The translations under genes and the position numbers were made by a program. 22,840 nucleotides of DNA. Source: CAUZEO01 sp963578625 (GTDB lineage: Bacteria; Verrucomicrobiota; Kiritimatiellia; SLOV01). The DNA lies in NCBI GenBank assembly GCA_963578625.1, contig CAUZEO010000039.1, positions 1-22,840 of the forward strand. The letters run 5' to 3'. Shown piece by piece: positions 7,829 to 15,460 of the stretch; position 1 is the first letter of the stretch, and the number at the start of each line of letters is the position of its first letter. The notes beneath the pieces were generated by a model that saw only the letters and a program-made list of their open reading frames with translations, had not been told where the DNA came from and ran no database searches.

Positions 7829-9139
7829 CTATTTCCCGGCTGACAATTCCACCAGCTTTTCGTAAAGCAGCCGGGCGACTTGTTTACGGCCTTCGCGTTG
7901 CAGGTGGATGCCGTCGTCGCTGAACAAATGAGCTTTCTCGGGTCCGGCGAATGCCGCGGCGAGGTCCAGAAGCGGCACGGACTCCTCCCTGGAGACCTGC
8001 CTCGCCAAGTCACAGTACTCGTCGTGAATCCGGGTCACTTCGTCCATATCCCGGGCTTGCTTGTTTCTGAGAAGCAGAGTTGTAAGTTTTTCCGCGCGGG
8101 GGGCGGTGATGAGAATGGGAACAGCATCCAGCGATCGAACTTCATGAATAAATTTTTTCAGAGTCCAAACGAATTCGTCGGGCGGAACCCGCAAGCCCAA
8201 TTTTTTCTCCTTCACCGCAATTCTCCGCACCGGGTTCATCAGGTAAACGATCAGCTGAAAACTGCGAACCTCCTGAAACGTCTCAAACAAATCCGCCTGG
8301 TTGGCCGACATGCCCAGGCCCATGGAATTGCTGTCCGGCTTTCCGCCCAACCAGTGATCGTTCCATCCGTAGTAGATCGAGACAAAATCCGGCTTCAATT
8401 CGGCGCCGCGAATTTGAAAGAGCCGCAGGCCTTGCGCGGAGGAATAACCGTGCACGCCCATGTTGAAACTCTCCCACGAATTCGAAGTGGGAGAATTTTC
8501 CTGTAAAAGCTCATGGAGAAAACCGGAGTATGGCGGAATTCCCTGTCCCGTGCAGGAATCCCCCATACAGATCACGCGAAATACGTCCTCCTTCTTAACC
8601 GGATCCACTTCCCGGTCTAAAAACCCCATGCTGTTTACCACCCCCCCGTTGAATTCGGCGCCGGGATTCAACCGGTATTTCAATTCCGGATCAGGTATGA
8701 ACGCGGACGTAAGGGCCTCATTGATCTGATTCTCACCTCGAATGACGATTTTCGGCAGTTCCACCTGGAAGTCTACCAGGCGGAGTATCCCTTCCAGTAC
8801 GGCGAAGAATAACAACAAGGACCCGAGGGCAAGAGCCGGCCGGTTGAACCAGGGCGAACTCACGACGGCACGGAGATCACCTCCGAACCGCTTGCCGCGA
8901 ATGGCCACAATCCATCGCAGCAAGGCAAACAGCAGGAGAACGAATACCGGTTTCAGACCCCGGCTCACCGTGAAGTGAATCGGCCCTAAGAATACCTCCC
9001 ATCGGCCGAGAGCATAGGCATTGACTGTGACCAGAAACGAAACGAAGATCGCGCAATTGAGCGTGATGCAAAGCCAGGGAGCGGCTTTTTCGGAATTGCC
9101 TTGCTCAGTTTTCACTCCGGGGACACTAACCGGAAGCAA
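7829..9139 (-). CDS. Membrane-anchored SGNH/GDSL-type hydrolase
   Basis: The protein has three N-terminal hydrophobic segments (about residues 23-44, 62-80 and 101-122 from the proposed start), then an SGNH hydrolase domain. Block I is ICMGDSCTGQG (Ser about 195), block II NMGVHGYSS, block III YYGWND (Asn about 260) and block V DDGIHL (Asp about 409, His about 412). These supply the nucleophile, oxyanion-hole and Asp-His residues of esterases or O-acetyl hydrolases that often act on surface polysaccharides; the substrate is unknown. The start is uncertain. ATG 9214 would overlap aspS by 41 bases and has poor ribosome binding site spacing, whereas TTG 9139 has GGAG eight bases upstream, so I chose the latter (436 residues). 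It follows aspS on the same strand. Confidence 0.82.
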   Translation of the reverse strand: MLPVSVPGVKTEQGNSEKAAPWLCITLNCAIFVSFLVTVNAYALGRWEVFLGPIHFTVSRGLKPVFVLLLFALLRWIVAIRGKRFGGDLRAVVSSPWFNRPALALGSLLLFFAVLEGILRLVDFQVELPKIVIRGENQINEALTSAFIPDPELKYRLNPGAEFNGGVVNSMGFLDREVDPVKKEDVFRVICMGDSCTGQGIPPYSGFLHELLQENSPTSNSWESFNMGVHGYSSAQGLRLFQIRGAELKPDFVSIYYGWNDHWLGGKPDSNSMGLGMSANQADLFETFQEVRSFQLIVYLMNPVRRIAVKEKKLGLRVPPDEFVWTLKKFIHEVRSLDAVPILITAPRAEKLTTLLLRNKQARDMDEVTRIHDEYCDLARQVSREESVPLLDLAAAFAGPEKAHLFSDDGIHLQREGRKQVARLLYEKLVELSAGK

Positions 9140-9173
9140 GGCAGTTTCTCCAGCGTTTTTGAGCAGACAGAGA

Positions 9174-10955
9174 TCAGCCTGGCTCGTCCGGCAATTCCAT
9201 CCGTAGATAGACATCCTGCAATTGCTGGTCGTCCACCGTGGATGGGGCGCCCATCATGAGGTCCATTGCCTTCTGGGTCTTGGGAAAAGCGATTACCTCC
9301 CGGATCGATTCCCCACCCGCCATCAGCATGGCAATCCGGTCCAGACCAAATGCGATGCCCCCATGTGGAGGCGCGCCGAAAGTGAGTGCCCGGATCAGGT
9401 GCCCGAACCGCCCTTCGATTTCGTCCGCCGGCATGCGAAGAAGATTGAATATTCTCGTCTGCACCTCGTGATCGTGAATTCGAATGCTTCCACCACCGAT
9501 CTCCGTACCGTTCAGAACCAGATCGTATGCAAGCGCGCGGACCTTCTCCGGTTCACTATCGAGAACCGAAATGTCATCCGGATGCGGCGATGTGAATGGG
9601 TGGTGCATCGGGGTCAACTGGCCGTCCCCGGTCTTCTCAAACAATGGAAATTCCGTGACCCAAGTGAAGGCAAACCGGCCCTGGGGGATAGCGCTCCCGG
9701 CGTTGGCCGCCAGCAGGCGAAGCCGTCCGAGAACAGGATTTACGATGTCCACGTCGCCGGCGCCGAAAAGAACGAGGTCACCGGCCTCGATGCCAAGCGT
9801 CTCTCGCAGACCATTTGTTTCCTCGTCGCTGAAGAACTTCACGATGGGTGATTTCCATGTGCCATCATCCTGTACGCGGATAAAGGCGAGACCACCCAGC
9901 CCGCCTTCCTGGGCAATCTTTGTCCATCGGTCAATGACCCCGGCGGACACCGAGGCAAGACCCTTGGCGTTGATGGCCTTCACTGCACCCCCCTTCCCCA
10001 ACACGCCCGCGAAAATTTTAAATTCGGTGCCGGCAAAGGTTTGTCCAAGGTCCGTCAACTCCATCCCGAAGCGAAGGTCAGGTTTGTCGCTTCCGAACCG
10101 GTTCATTGCGTCCGCGTAGCTCATGCGCTGGATCGGCAGAACAGGGGCTGGAAACGCCGCAGCTTCCAGGATTGCGACCATCATGCCGTCGATCACCTGG
10201 TACAGGTCCTCCGGCGTGACAAACGACATTTCGATATCGATTTGCGTAAACTCGGGCTGTCGATCCGCTCGCAGATCTTCATCCCGGAAACATCGCGCGA
10301 TTTGAAAATACCGATCCATCCCCGCCACCATCAGCAATTGCTTGTACTGTTGAGGCGCCTGCGGCAGGGCAAAAAATGAACCGGGAACCACCCGGCTCGG
10401 CACAAGGTAGTCCCTGGCCCCTTCCGGCGTGCTCTTGCTCAAGATCGGGGTCTCAACATCGACGAATTCCTCGGCGTCGAGATAGTTCCGCACCGCCTGC
10501 ACCAACTTGTGGCGAAGCTTCAGGTTGCGAAGCATTTTCTTGCGGCGCAAATCCAGATACCGGAATTCCAGGCGCAAGTCTTCACTTACGCGTTCCGCCT
10601 TGTCGTCATCCAGCGGGAATGGGGGCACCTCGCTCCGGTTGAGTATGCGTATCTCCTGCGAGCGGATTTCGATTCCTCCGGTCGGAATTTTTTCGTTCAC
10701 CATGTCGGCCGGCCGCGCCTCGACGTCCCCTTCAATCTGTAGCACGAATTCGCCGCGTGTGCTCTCGGCGATATTGAATGCCTCGATGGAGTCCTGAGGG
10801 TCGTAAATGACCTGGGTGAGTCCGTACCGGTCCCGGAGATCGATGAAGATCACGCCGCCATGATCTCTCACCGTCTCTACCCAGCCACAAAGGCGCACCG
10901 TCTCACCGACGTGCGCCGTGCGAAGTTCTCCACATGTATGAGTCCGCATTTTCAT
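9174..10955 (-). CDS. aspS: Aspartyl-tRNA synthetase
   Basis: This 593-residue class II synthetase attaches Asp to tRNA(Asp) in the cytoplasm. It opens with the OB-fold anticodon-binding domain (MKMRTHTCGELRTAHVGE, then LCGWVETVRDHGGVIFIDLR). The catalytic domain has motif 2 at FRDEDLRADRQPEFTQIDIE, the bacterial GAD insertion, and motif 3 at GGIAFGLDRIAMLMAGGESI. The length matches bacterial AspRS (about 590). The open frame extends 29 codons further upstream, but homology starts at the ATG at 10955, so that was chosen. At the position equivalent to E. coli Leu30 there is His (RDHGG), as in non-discriminating AspRS that also charges tRNA(Asn). It lies 110 bases downstream of hisS, a common pairing. 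Confidence 0.96.
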   Translation of the reverse strand: MKMRTHTCGELRTAHVGETVRLCGWVETVRDHGGVIFIDLRDRYGLTQVIYDPQDSIEAFNIAESTRGEFVLQIEGDVEARPADMVNEKIPTGGIEIRSQEIRILNRSEVPPFPLDDDKAERVSEDLRLEFRYLDLRRKKMLRNLKLRHKLVQAVRNYLDAEEFVDVETPILSKSTPEGARDYLVPSRVVPGSFFALPQAPQQYKQLLMVAGMDRYFQIARCFRDEDLRADRQPEFTQIDIEMSFVTPEDLYQVIDGMMVAILEAAAFPAPVLPIQRMSYADAMNRFGSDKPDLRFGMELTDLGQTFAGTEFKIFAGVLGKGGAVKAINAKGLASVSAGVIDRWTKIAQEGGLGGLAFIRVQDDGTWKSPIVKFFSDEETNGLRETLGIEAGDLVLFGAGDVDIVNPVLGRLRLLAANAGSAIPQGRFAFTWVTEFPLFEKTGDGQLTPMHHPFTSPHPDDISVLDSEPEKVRALAYDLVLNGTEIGGGSIRIHDHEVQTRIFNLLRMPADEIEGRFGHLIRALTFGAPPHGGIAFGLDRIAMLMAGGESIREVIAFPKTQKAMDLMMGAPSTVDDQQLQDVYLRMELPDEPG

Positions 10956-11065
10956 ATCATTTTGATTCCATTCGTAGGCTCCGAGGCACCATCTGGTCCG
11001 GTAAAGGCGGAGTAGTGTACCCGGGGGGCAGAGGACAGGCAAGCCTTGATGGGATGTGATCGGCC

Positions 11066-12331
11066 TTATGAAAGACTCAAGGCAGACGTCAATTTCTCTA
11101 TCATTTCCGGCATCTCGAGCGTTTCCTGGATCCCCACACTCATATTTTTGAGTTCAAAGGTTCCTTCATTCAGCTCCCGCTCCCCCCGGATCACGACCCA
11201 TTCTGCCCCGAGGCGGCTCGCAGTTCGCAACTGCTTCTTGATGTTGCGGGGACGAAGCTCGATTTCGCAATTGAATCCGCGCATCCGCAGCGTCTGGGCG
11301 AGAACGAGATTTTCCCGTAGCGCAGCGGGGTCCTGAGTAATGATGTATACCTGAACACGCCTCTGCAGGTCAGGCGGAATCCCTCCGGTTGCCTCCAGTG
11401 CCATGATCACCCGCTCCAGTCCCATCGCGAAGCCCACACCCTGGACGCTCTTTGCACCGAAATCGAACCGGTATCTTCCCCCTCCGCAAAGGGAATCCTG
11501 CGCGCCCAGTTCATGGTGGGTAATCTCCCACACCGTGTGCGCGTAGTAATCGAATCCTCTCACCAGGTCGGTCGCAAGCCGCGCTTCGATGCCGAGGTGC
11601 CCGAGCAGATCCGTTACCTCGGCCAGGTAACTCCGCGACGACTCACTCATCATTCCGGATATCGGAGGAAGTCCCGCCACGATTTCTCGGCAGGACTCGT
11701 TCTTGCAGTCGAGGATCCGAAGTACGTTCGACTCGAAGCGATCCCGGCAGACGGGACAAAGCTCACCCAGCAGCGGTCGCAACTCGTTGCGAAGACCTTC
11801 CTGTACTGCAGCGCGATCTTCCGCATCACCCAGGGAGTTTACCTGCACTTCATACCCCTGCAGCCCCCAGGAATTGAGGAGGTGCAGCTGAAGAGCGATA
11901 CACTCGACGTCGGCGGCCGGATTGGGCTCACCGATGGCCTCGGCGCCAATCTGATGGAACTGCCGCTTGCGGCCTGCTTGCGGTCGTTCCGCCCGGAACA
12001 TCGGCCCCAGGTAGTAGAATTTCGCACCGGCAAGATCCGGCCCGCCGCCGACAATCACTCGCATTACGCCCGCCGTGCCTTCCGGCCGCAGCGTGATGTC
12101 GCGGCCACCGCGATCATCGAACCGGTACATTTCCTTTTGGACCACGTCGGTCGCGTCACCGAGGCTTCGGATGAACAAGTCTGTCCGCTCAAGAATCGGG
12201 GTGCGGATTTCGTCGAATCCATAGCGTTCCAGCAGGCTCCGGCCAATCGATTCGATGTGCTGCCACAACCGAATGTCCGGCGGTTGGAGATCGGACATTC
12301 CGCCAAGAGGTTGGTATTGGTCGGAAGACAT
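11066..12331 (-). CDS. hisS: Histidyl-tRNA synthetase
   Basis: This 421-residue class II synthetase charges tRNA(His). Visible signatures are TPILERTDLFIRSLGDATDV and LRPEGTAGVMR near the N-terminus, motif 2 at FRAERPQAGRKRQFHQIGAE, the HisRS-specific LVRGFDYYAHTVWE and CGGGRY, and motif 3 at GVGFAMGLERVIMAL. The C-terminal anticodon-binding domain (VQVYIITQDPAALRENL onwards) is complete. Length is normal for the family. The ATG at 12331 has no strong Shine-Dalgarno sequence. It lies between the HU/IHF-type gene (93-base gap) and aspS, all on the - strand, so co-transcription is likely. Confidence 0.96.
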   Translation of the reverse strand: MSSDQYQPLGGMSDLQPPDIRLWQHIESIGRSLLERYGFDEIRTPILERTDLFIRSLGDATDVVQKEMYRFDDRGGRDITLRPEGTAGVMRVIVGGGPDLAGAKFYYLGPMFRAERPQAGRKRQFHQIGAEAIGEPNPAADVECIALQLHLLNSWGLQGYEVQVNSLGDAEDRAAVQEGLRNELRPLLGELCPVCRDRFESNVLRILDCKNESCREIVAGLPPISGMMSESSRSYLAEVTDLLGHLGIEARLATDLVRGFDYYAHTVWEITHHELGAQDSLCGGGRYRFDFGAKSVQGVGFAMGLERVIMALEATGGIPPDLQRRVQVYIITQDPAALRENLVLAQTLRMRGFNCEIELRPRNIKKQLRTASRLGAEWVVIRGERELNEGTFELKNMSVGIQETLEMPEMIEKLTSALSLS

Positions 12332-12424
12332 TTATACAGACGGCCCTTGCTGATCGCTGTTGACCGGACCGTTATCGGGAAACGGGACCACGACACAATC
12401 GGCGCGAAGTGTTCCCGGATCCGA

Positions 12425-12706
12425 TCAGTCGCCGGTCACAAGCTGACGCATGATTTTACCCGGCTTGAATTTGACGACTTTTCGCTCGGGTATGGTAACT
12501 ACCTGATCCGGCTTGCTGGGATTGCGGCCTACGCGCTGCTTTCGCGTACGAACTTCGAATACGCCGAAGTTTCTGAACTCCACGGTTTCTCCCTGGGCAA
12601 GACTCTCGACAATGTAGTCGAGCGTTTTCTGCATGACCGTAAAGACATCCTGCTGGACCATGCCTGTTTCGTTAGAAATTCGGACGACCAAGTCGCGTTT
12701 TGTCAT
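12425..12706 (-). CDS. HU/IHF-family DNA-binding protein
   Basis: This is a 93-residue nucleoid protein. It starts MTKRDLVVRISNETGMVQQDV, forms the two-helix dimerisation body, and continues with GETVEFRNFGVFEVRTRKQR and GRNPSKPDQVVTIPERKVVKF, which are the beta arms that insert into the DNA minor groove. Length and motifs are standard for HU/IHF, and RxGRNP is the signature region. The sequence alone does not separate HU from IHF-alpha; the IHF-like IPERKVVKFKPGK slightly favours the IHF side. The ribosome binding site AGGAGA sits nine bases before the ATG. It lies just upstream of hisS and may help organise or regulate the chromosome together with the Lys/Ala-rich protein at 16820-16939. 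Confidence 0.93.
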   Translation of the reverse strand: MTKRDLVVRISNETGMVQQDVFTVMQKTLDYIVESLAQGETVEFRNFGVFEVRTRKQRVGRNPSKPDQVVTIPERKVVKFKPGKIMRQLVTGD

Positions 12707-12892
12707 CTCGCTTGTTCTCCTGTGATCCTGCCACCCGCTCTGATACGAATCATCCCCTCCAGATTTACAACTTGACCACTCCGTAAGGCATGCGCAAATC
12801 GCGGTGCGGTAACCGCAATGTTCATCATTTTAGGTGCGCTTCCACCCCGGTCAAGAGCAAATGCAACTTTCGTGCTGGCAGGAAGATAGCCT

Positions 12893-13939
12893 TTACCGTA
12901 CCGGCGCCTCGATTTGTGGGGCCAGGGATCTTCCCGCCGCACCCACAAATGGGCGCAATCCTTTTACGAGTTCAGCGAAAGCGGCGGGGGGCAACTGCTG
13001 ATCTCCGTCGCTGAGAGCGGTCTCTGGATTCGGATGTACCTCAATCACCAGGCCGTCAGCGCCCATGGCCACCGCGGCACGGCTCAGCGGATCGATCAGG
13101 TCCCAACGTCCGGCGCCGTGGCTGGGATCGATTAAAACAGGAAGCCGCGACTCCAGTTTCGCAACGCATGCCGCGGCGAGGTCCAGTGTATTTCTAGTTG
13201 CCGTCTCAAAGGTGCGAATACCGCGCTCACACAGAATCACATTTGGATTCCCCTGTTTCGCGATATACTCCGCGGCCAGGAGCCATTCCTGGATCGTCGA
13301 CGCCATTCCCCTCTTTAAGAGAATCGGCTTTCCGGTGTCCGCCGCCGCCTCAAGTAGCGCGTAATTGAGCGCATTGCGCGCGCCGATCTGGAGGACATCC
13401 GCAATTTCACAAACCACGCCGATGTCCCCTTCCTTGACGAGTTCCGTCACGATCGGAAGTCCGGACTCCTCCTTGGCAATTCGCAGCATGTGCAAACCTT
13501 CCTGCCCAAGGCCTTGAAATGAATACGGAGAAGTGCGCGGCTTGTAGGCGCCTCCACGCAGCAGCGTTGCCCCGGCATCGCGCACCGCGCAGGCTGTCTG
13601 GACAACCATTTCTTCGCTTTCGACCGAGCAGGGTCCCGCAATCACGTGTATGGCGTTGCCGCCGATCTCAACACCATCGGCAATCTTGATGACCGTTGAC
13701 TCCGGATGGGCTTCCCGGCTGATCAACTTGTACTTTTTTTGAATCGGGAAAACCCGGTCCACGCTTGCGATGTGGCTCAGCGGCTCCAGGCTCGCGTGTA
13801 CCGACTCGTCTCCAACCGCCGCGACCACGGTGCTCACTTCGCCGTGGATCGCGTGGGGCTGATACCCCAAGTCCCTCACCTGCTGCTCGACACTTCGGAT
13901 ATCATCCGCAGTCGCGTCCGTTCGCATCACGATAATCAT
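12893..13939 (-). CDS. aroF: 3-deoxy-D-arabino-heptulosonate 7-phosphate (DAHP) synthase, type I-beta
   Basis: This enzyme condenses phosphoenolpyruvate with erythrose 4-phosphate, the first step of the shikimate pathway that supplies chorismate to aromatic amino acids. The 348-residue protein has an N-terminal ferredoxin-like domain (about 1-70: MIIVMRTDATADDIRSVEQQ onward), the regulatory extension seen in the Thermotoga-type I-beta enzymes. The TIM-barrel core follows, with GPCSVES (102-108), RGGAYKPRTSPYSFQGLG, GARNALNY, LLKRGM and DPSHGAGR. It is separate from the trp genes at the right of the window but feeds the same pathway. It lies six bases after a small membrane protein gene on the same strand. 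Confidence 0.95.
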   Translation of the reverse strand: MIIVMRTDATADDIRSVEQQVRDLGYQPHAIHGEVSTVVAAVGDESVHASLEPLSHIASVDRVFPIQKKYKLISREAHPESTVIKIADGVEIGGNAIHVIAGPCSVESEEMVVQTACAVRDAGATLLRGGAYKPRTSPYSFQGLGQEGLHMLRIAKEESGLPIVTELVKEGDIGVVCEIADVLQIGARNALNYALLEAAADTGKPILLKRGMASTIQEWLLAAEYIAKQGNPNVILCERGIRTFETATRNTLDLAAACVAKLESRLPVLIDPSHGAGRWDLIDPLSRAAVAMGADGLVIEVHPNPETALSDGDQQLPPAAFAELVKGLRPFVGAAGRSLAPQIEAPVR

Positions 13940-13945
13940 AAGACT

Positions 13946-14188
13946 CTACTTAACAAATCGGTGTATAATAGCGCAAACGATCGATCCTATACCGCTCAAA
14001 TAAGTCAGCGAGCGATTAAACTGATAAAAATGGTCCCCGTCATTCGGAGCTGAGGGCAATCCGTGCATCTCGATTTTCGATCCCGAAGGAAACCAGCCGT
14101 CCCGAATCGCCCATACACAAAGCAGGGCGAGAAATATTGACCCTACTAAATACGATTTTGTCCCCTCTACCTTGTACCTACGCGCCAT
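13946..14188 (-). CDS. Small two-helix membrane protein, unknown function
   Basis: I do not recognise this 80-residue protein. It starts MARRYKVEGTK, followed by a hydrophobic segment at about residues 12-29 (YLVGSIFLALLCVWAI), a polar middle of about 30 residues and a second hydrophobic segment at about 60-76 (LTYLSGIGSIVCAIIHRF). Both ends are probably on the same side of the membrane. A strong ribosome binding site (GGAGG, six bases before the ATG) supports translation and favours ATG 14188 over the TTG codon before it. The gene ends six bases before the DAHP synthase ATG, so the two are likely co-transcribed; no functional link is known. Confidence 0.65.
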   Translation of the reverse strand: MARRYKVEGTKSYLVGSIFLALLCVWAIRDGWFPSGSKIEMHGLPSAPNDGDHFYQFNRSLTYLSGIGSIVCAIIHRFVK

Positions 14189-14191
14189 CAA

Positions 14192-14494
14192 TATCCTCCG
14201 CTTTCAGTTTGGCCTCTGGCTGGGCCGGATTCTTAAGCTATCCGCGTCATCTTTGGTGTCAGGTTTTGGGGCGGAAACCACTGCCCTGCCCACACGTTCT
14301 AAACCTGAAACCCGGACTCTAAAACAAGCAAAAACCCGTACATCGCCTATACATTTCCTTGTATCACGAGCTTTTCATTTTGGCAAGGATTTTCTCCGTG
14401 CTTCACTGGAGACGGAGGCTTGTCTCGCCGAAGCAAGCGAAGCGAGAAGGCGGATCCGCACCGTTCCGGTAAATGAAATGATCGTGACCAGGCC
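14192..14494. other. Intergenic stretch with palindromic element
   Basis: About 300 bases lie between the small membrane protein and the pseudouridine synthase 3' end. I see an 8-base inverted repeat (TCAGGTTT at 14259-14266 and AAACCTGA at 14301-14308) and a repeat-like palindromic block at about 14411-14456. No gene is supported. Confidence 0.45.
14411..14456. repeat. Palindromic intergenic element, REP-like
   Basis: The block contains TCTCGC (14423-14428) and GCGAGA (14442-14447) as perfect inverted arms. The loop is itself built of near-repeats of GAAGC/AAGCGAAG, and GGAGGCTTG and GGCGGATCC flank the arms. This resembles the short CGCC-GAAGC-GCGAA-GGCGG intergenic elements that recur in some bacterial genomes. 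Only one copy is in the window, so repetition is not shown here. Confidence 0.35.
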
Positions 14495-15202
14495 TTACGT
14501 CATTCTTATCAGACTCCGGATCTCTTCGGGCCCCAGTTCTCTCCAATCCCCCGGACGGAGTTTCCCCAACCGGATCGGGCCGATCGCTTCGCGTCTGAGG
14601 CGAGTGATCTTCAATTCGCAGGCCTCGAACATCCTTCGCAATTGCCGGTTTTTTCCTTCGCCGAGAACAACCTCGTAGCGCGCGCCGTTGTCGTTCTGAT
14701 GCAACAGGCTCACGCTGCGGGCCCGAAGAAACTCACCGTCATGACGGATACCACGAGTCATTGATGCGAGGTAGGCACTGGAAAGTGCGGCCGACGACCA
14801 GACTTGGTATCGCTTCTCCATGTGATGCCGTGGGTGTGAAATGCGCTGGGAAAAATCGCCGTCATTCGTGACGAAAAGAAGCCCCTCGCTATCCGCATCC
14901 AACCGTCCCACTGGGAACAGGCGACCGCAGTCGCGGGGAACAAGTGAAAGAACGGTCGGTCTTCCGTGGGTATCTCGGACCGTGCAGATAACTCCGTGTG
15001 GTTTATAGAGTGCGAAATAGACCTTCTGCTGCGGTCGAACCCGCTTACCACGAACGAGGACGGTAGCGGAAGCGGGATCCACGGTGAGGCCCTGCACGGT
15101 GACGCACGCGCCATCCACCGTGACAAGACCCTCCCGGATCAACTCTTCACAGGAACGGCGCGAACCCAGTCCGCAGGTAGCGAGATAACGCTGAAGGCGA
15201 AT
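14495..15202 (-). CDS. RsuA/RluB-family 16S/23S rRNA pseudouridine synthase
   Basis: This enzyme converts a specific uridine of rRNA to pseudouridine; the exact site cannot be read from sequence. It has an N-terminal S4 RNA-binding domain (RLQRYLATCGLGSRRSCEEL, then IREGLVTVDG), then the catalytic domain with YKPHGVICTVRD, the motif GRLDADSEGLLFVTNDG carrying the catalytic Asp, and EGKNRQLRRMFE. The frame is closed upstream by TAG about ten codons before the S4 domain. Between that stop and the domain there is no ATG, GTG or TTG. The best-placed codon is ATT at 15202, one base after the TAA of the small basic gene, which suggests a rare start with translational coupling. An internal TTG (15142) would cut the S4 domain in half. 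Length from ATT is 235 residues, close to RsuA. Confidence 0.88.
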   Translation of the reverse strand: MRLQRYLATCGLGSRRSCEELIREGLVTVDGACVTVQGLTVDPASATVLVRGKRVRPQQKVYFALYKPHGVICTVRDTHGRPTVLSLVPRDCGRLFPVGRLDADSEGLLFVTNDGDFSQRISHPRHHMEKRYQVWSSAALSSAYLASMTRGIRHDGEFLRARSVSLLHQNDNGARYEVVLGEGKNRQLRRMFEACELKITRLRREAIGPIRLGKLRPGDWRELGPEEIRSLIRMT

Positions 15203-15203
15203 T

Positions 15204-15359
15204 TTATTCTGAGGGCTTGGTTTTAGGGAGGCCTAGCGCACGGTCTCCCTCTTTCCATTTTCCCTGCTCGCGCAATGTATCAACGCGCTCAAACCGCTTC
15301 AACACATTGCGTCGGGTCACGATTCTGGACGCCGACTTTAGGCTTCGATGCATACTCAT
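15204..15359 (-). CDS. Small basic protein of the Chlamydiae/Verrucomicrobia family
   Basis: This 51-residue basic protein starts MSMHRSLKSASRIVTRRNVL and continues KRFERVDTLREQGKWKEGDR, then ALGLPKTKPSE. This matches, from memory, the short PVC-restricted family annotated as small basic protein (TIGR04137, pattern MSxHxSLK...RNVLxRxERIxxLKExGKWxEGxSVxGLPK). Its role is not established; the basic charge suggests RNA or ribosome association. The open frame extends 31 codons further upstream, but the family begins at ATG 15359, which has GGAG about ten bases upstream. Its TAA is followed after one base by the apparent ATT start of the rRNA pseudouridine synthase, a coupling that supports an rRNA-related role. 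It is the best taxonomic marker in the window. Confidence 0.85.
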   Translation of the reverse strand: MSMHRSLKSASRIVTRRNVLKRFERVDTLREQGKWKEGDRALGLPKTKPSE

Positions 15360-15460
15360 GAACGTTGTTCTCCGATTCGGCAGACTGAAATTCCACCGAG
15401 CGCATACGATTACCCTATTCGGCCGAAATGTCAACAATCTCGGAGAACCCACATGATTTC

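Noticed and set aside
9222..10119. Overlapping + strand frames of about 210 codons
   Set aside because: They are antisense to aspS, with no domain signature.
11513..12775. 420-codon open frame on the + strand
   Set aside because: It is antisense to hisS and the HU/IHF-type gene, both certain; it arises from codon bias in GC-rich DNA.
12703..12948. 81-codon - strand frame between DAHP synthase and the HU/IHF-type gene
   Set aside because: It overlaps the 3' end of the DAHP synthase gene and the start of the HU/IHF gene, has no ribosome binding site or known motif, and is Arg-rich by composition.
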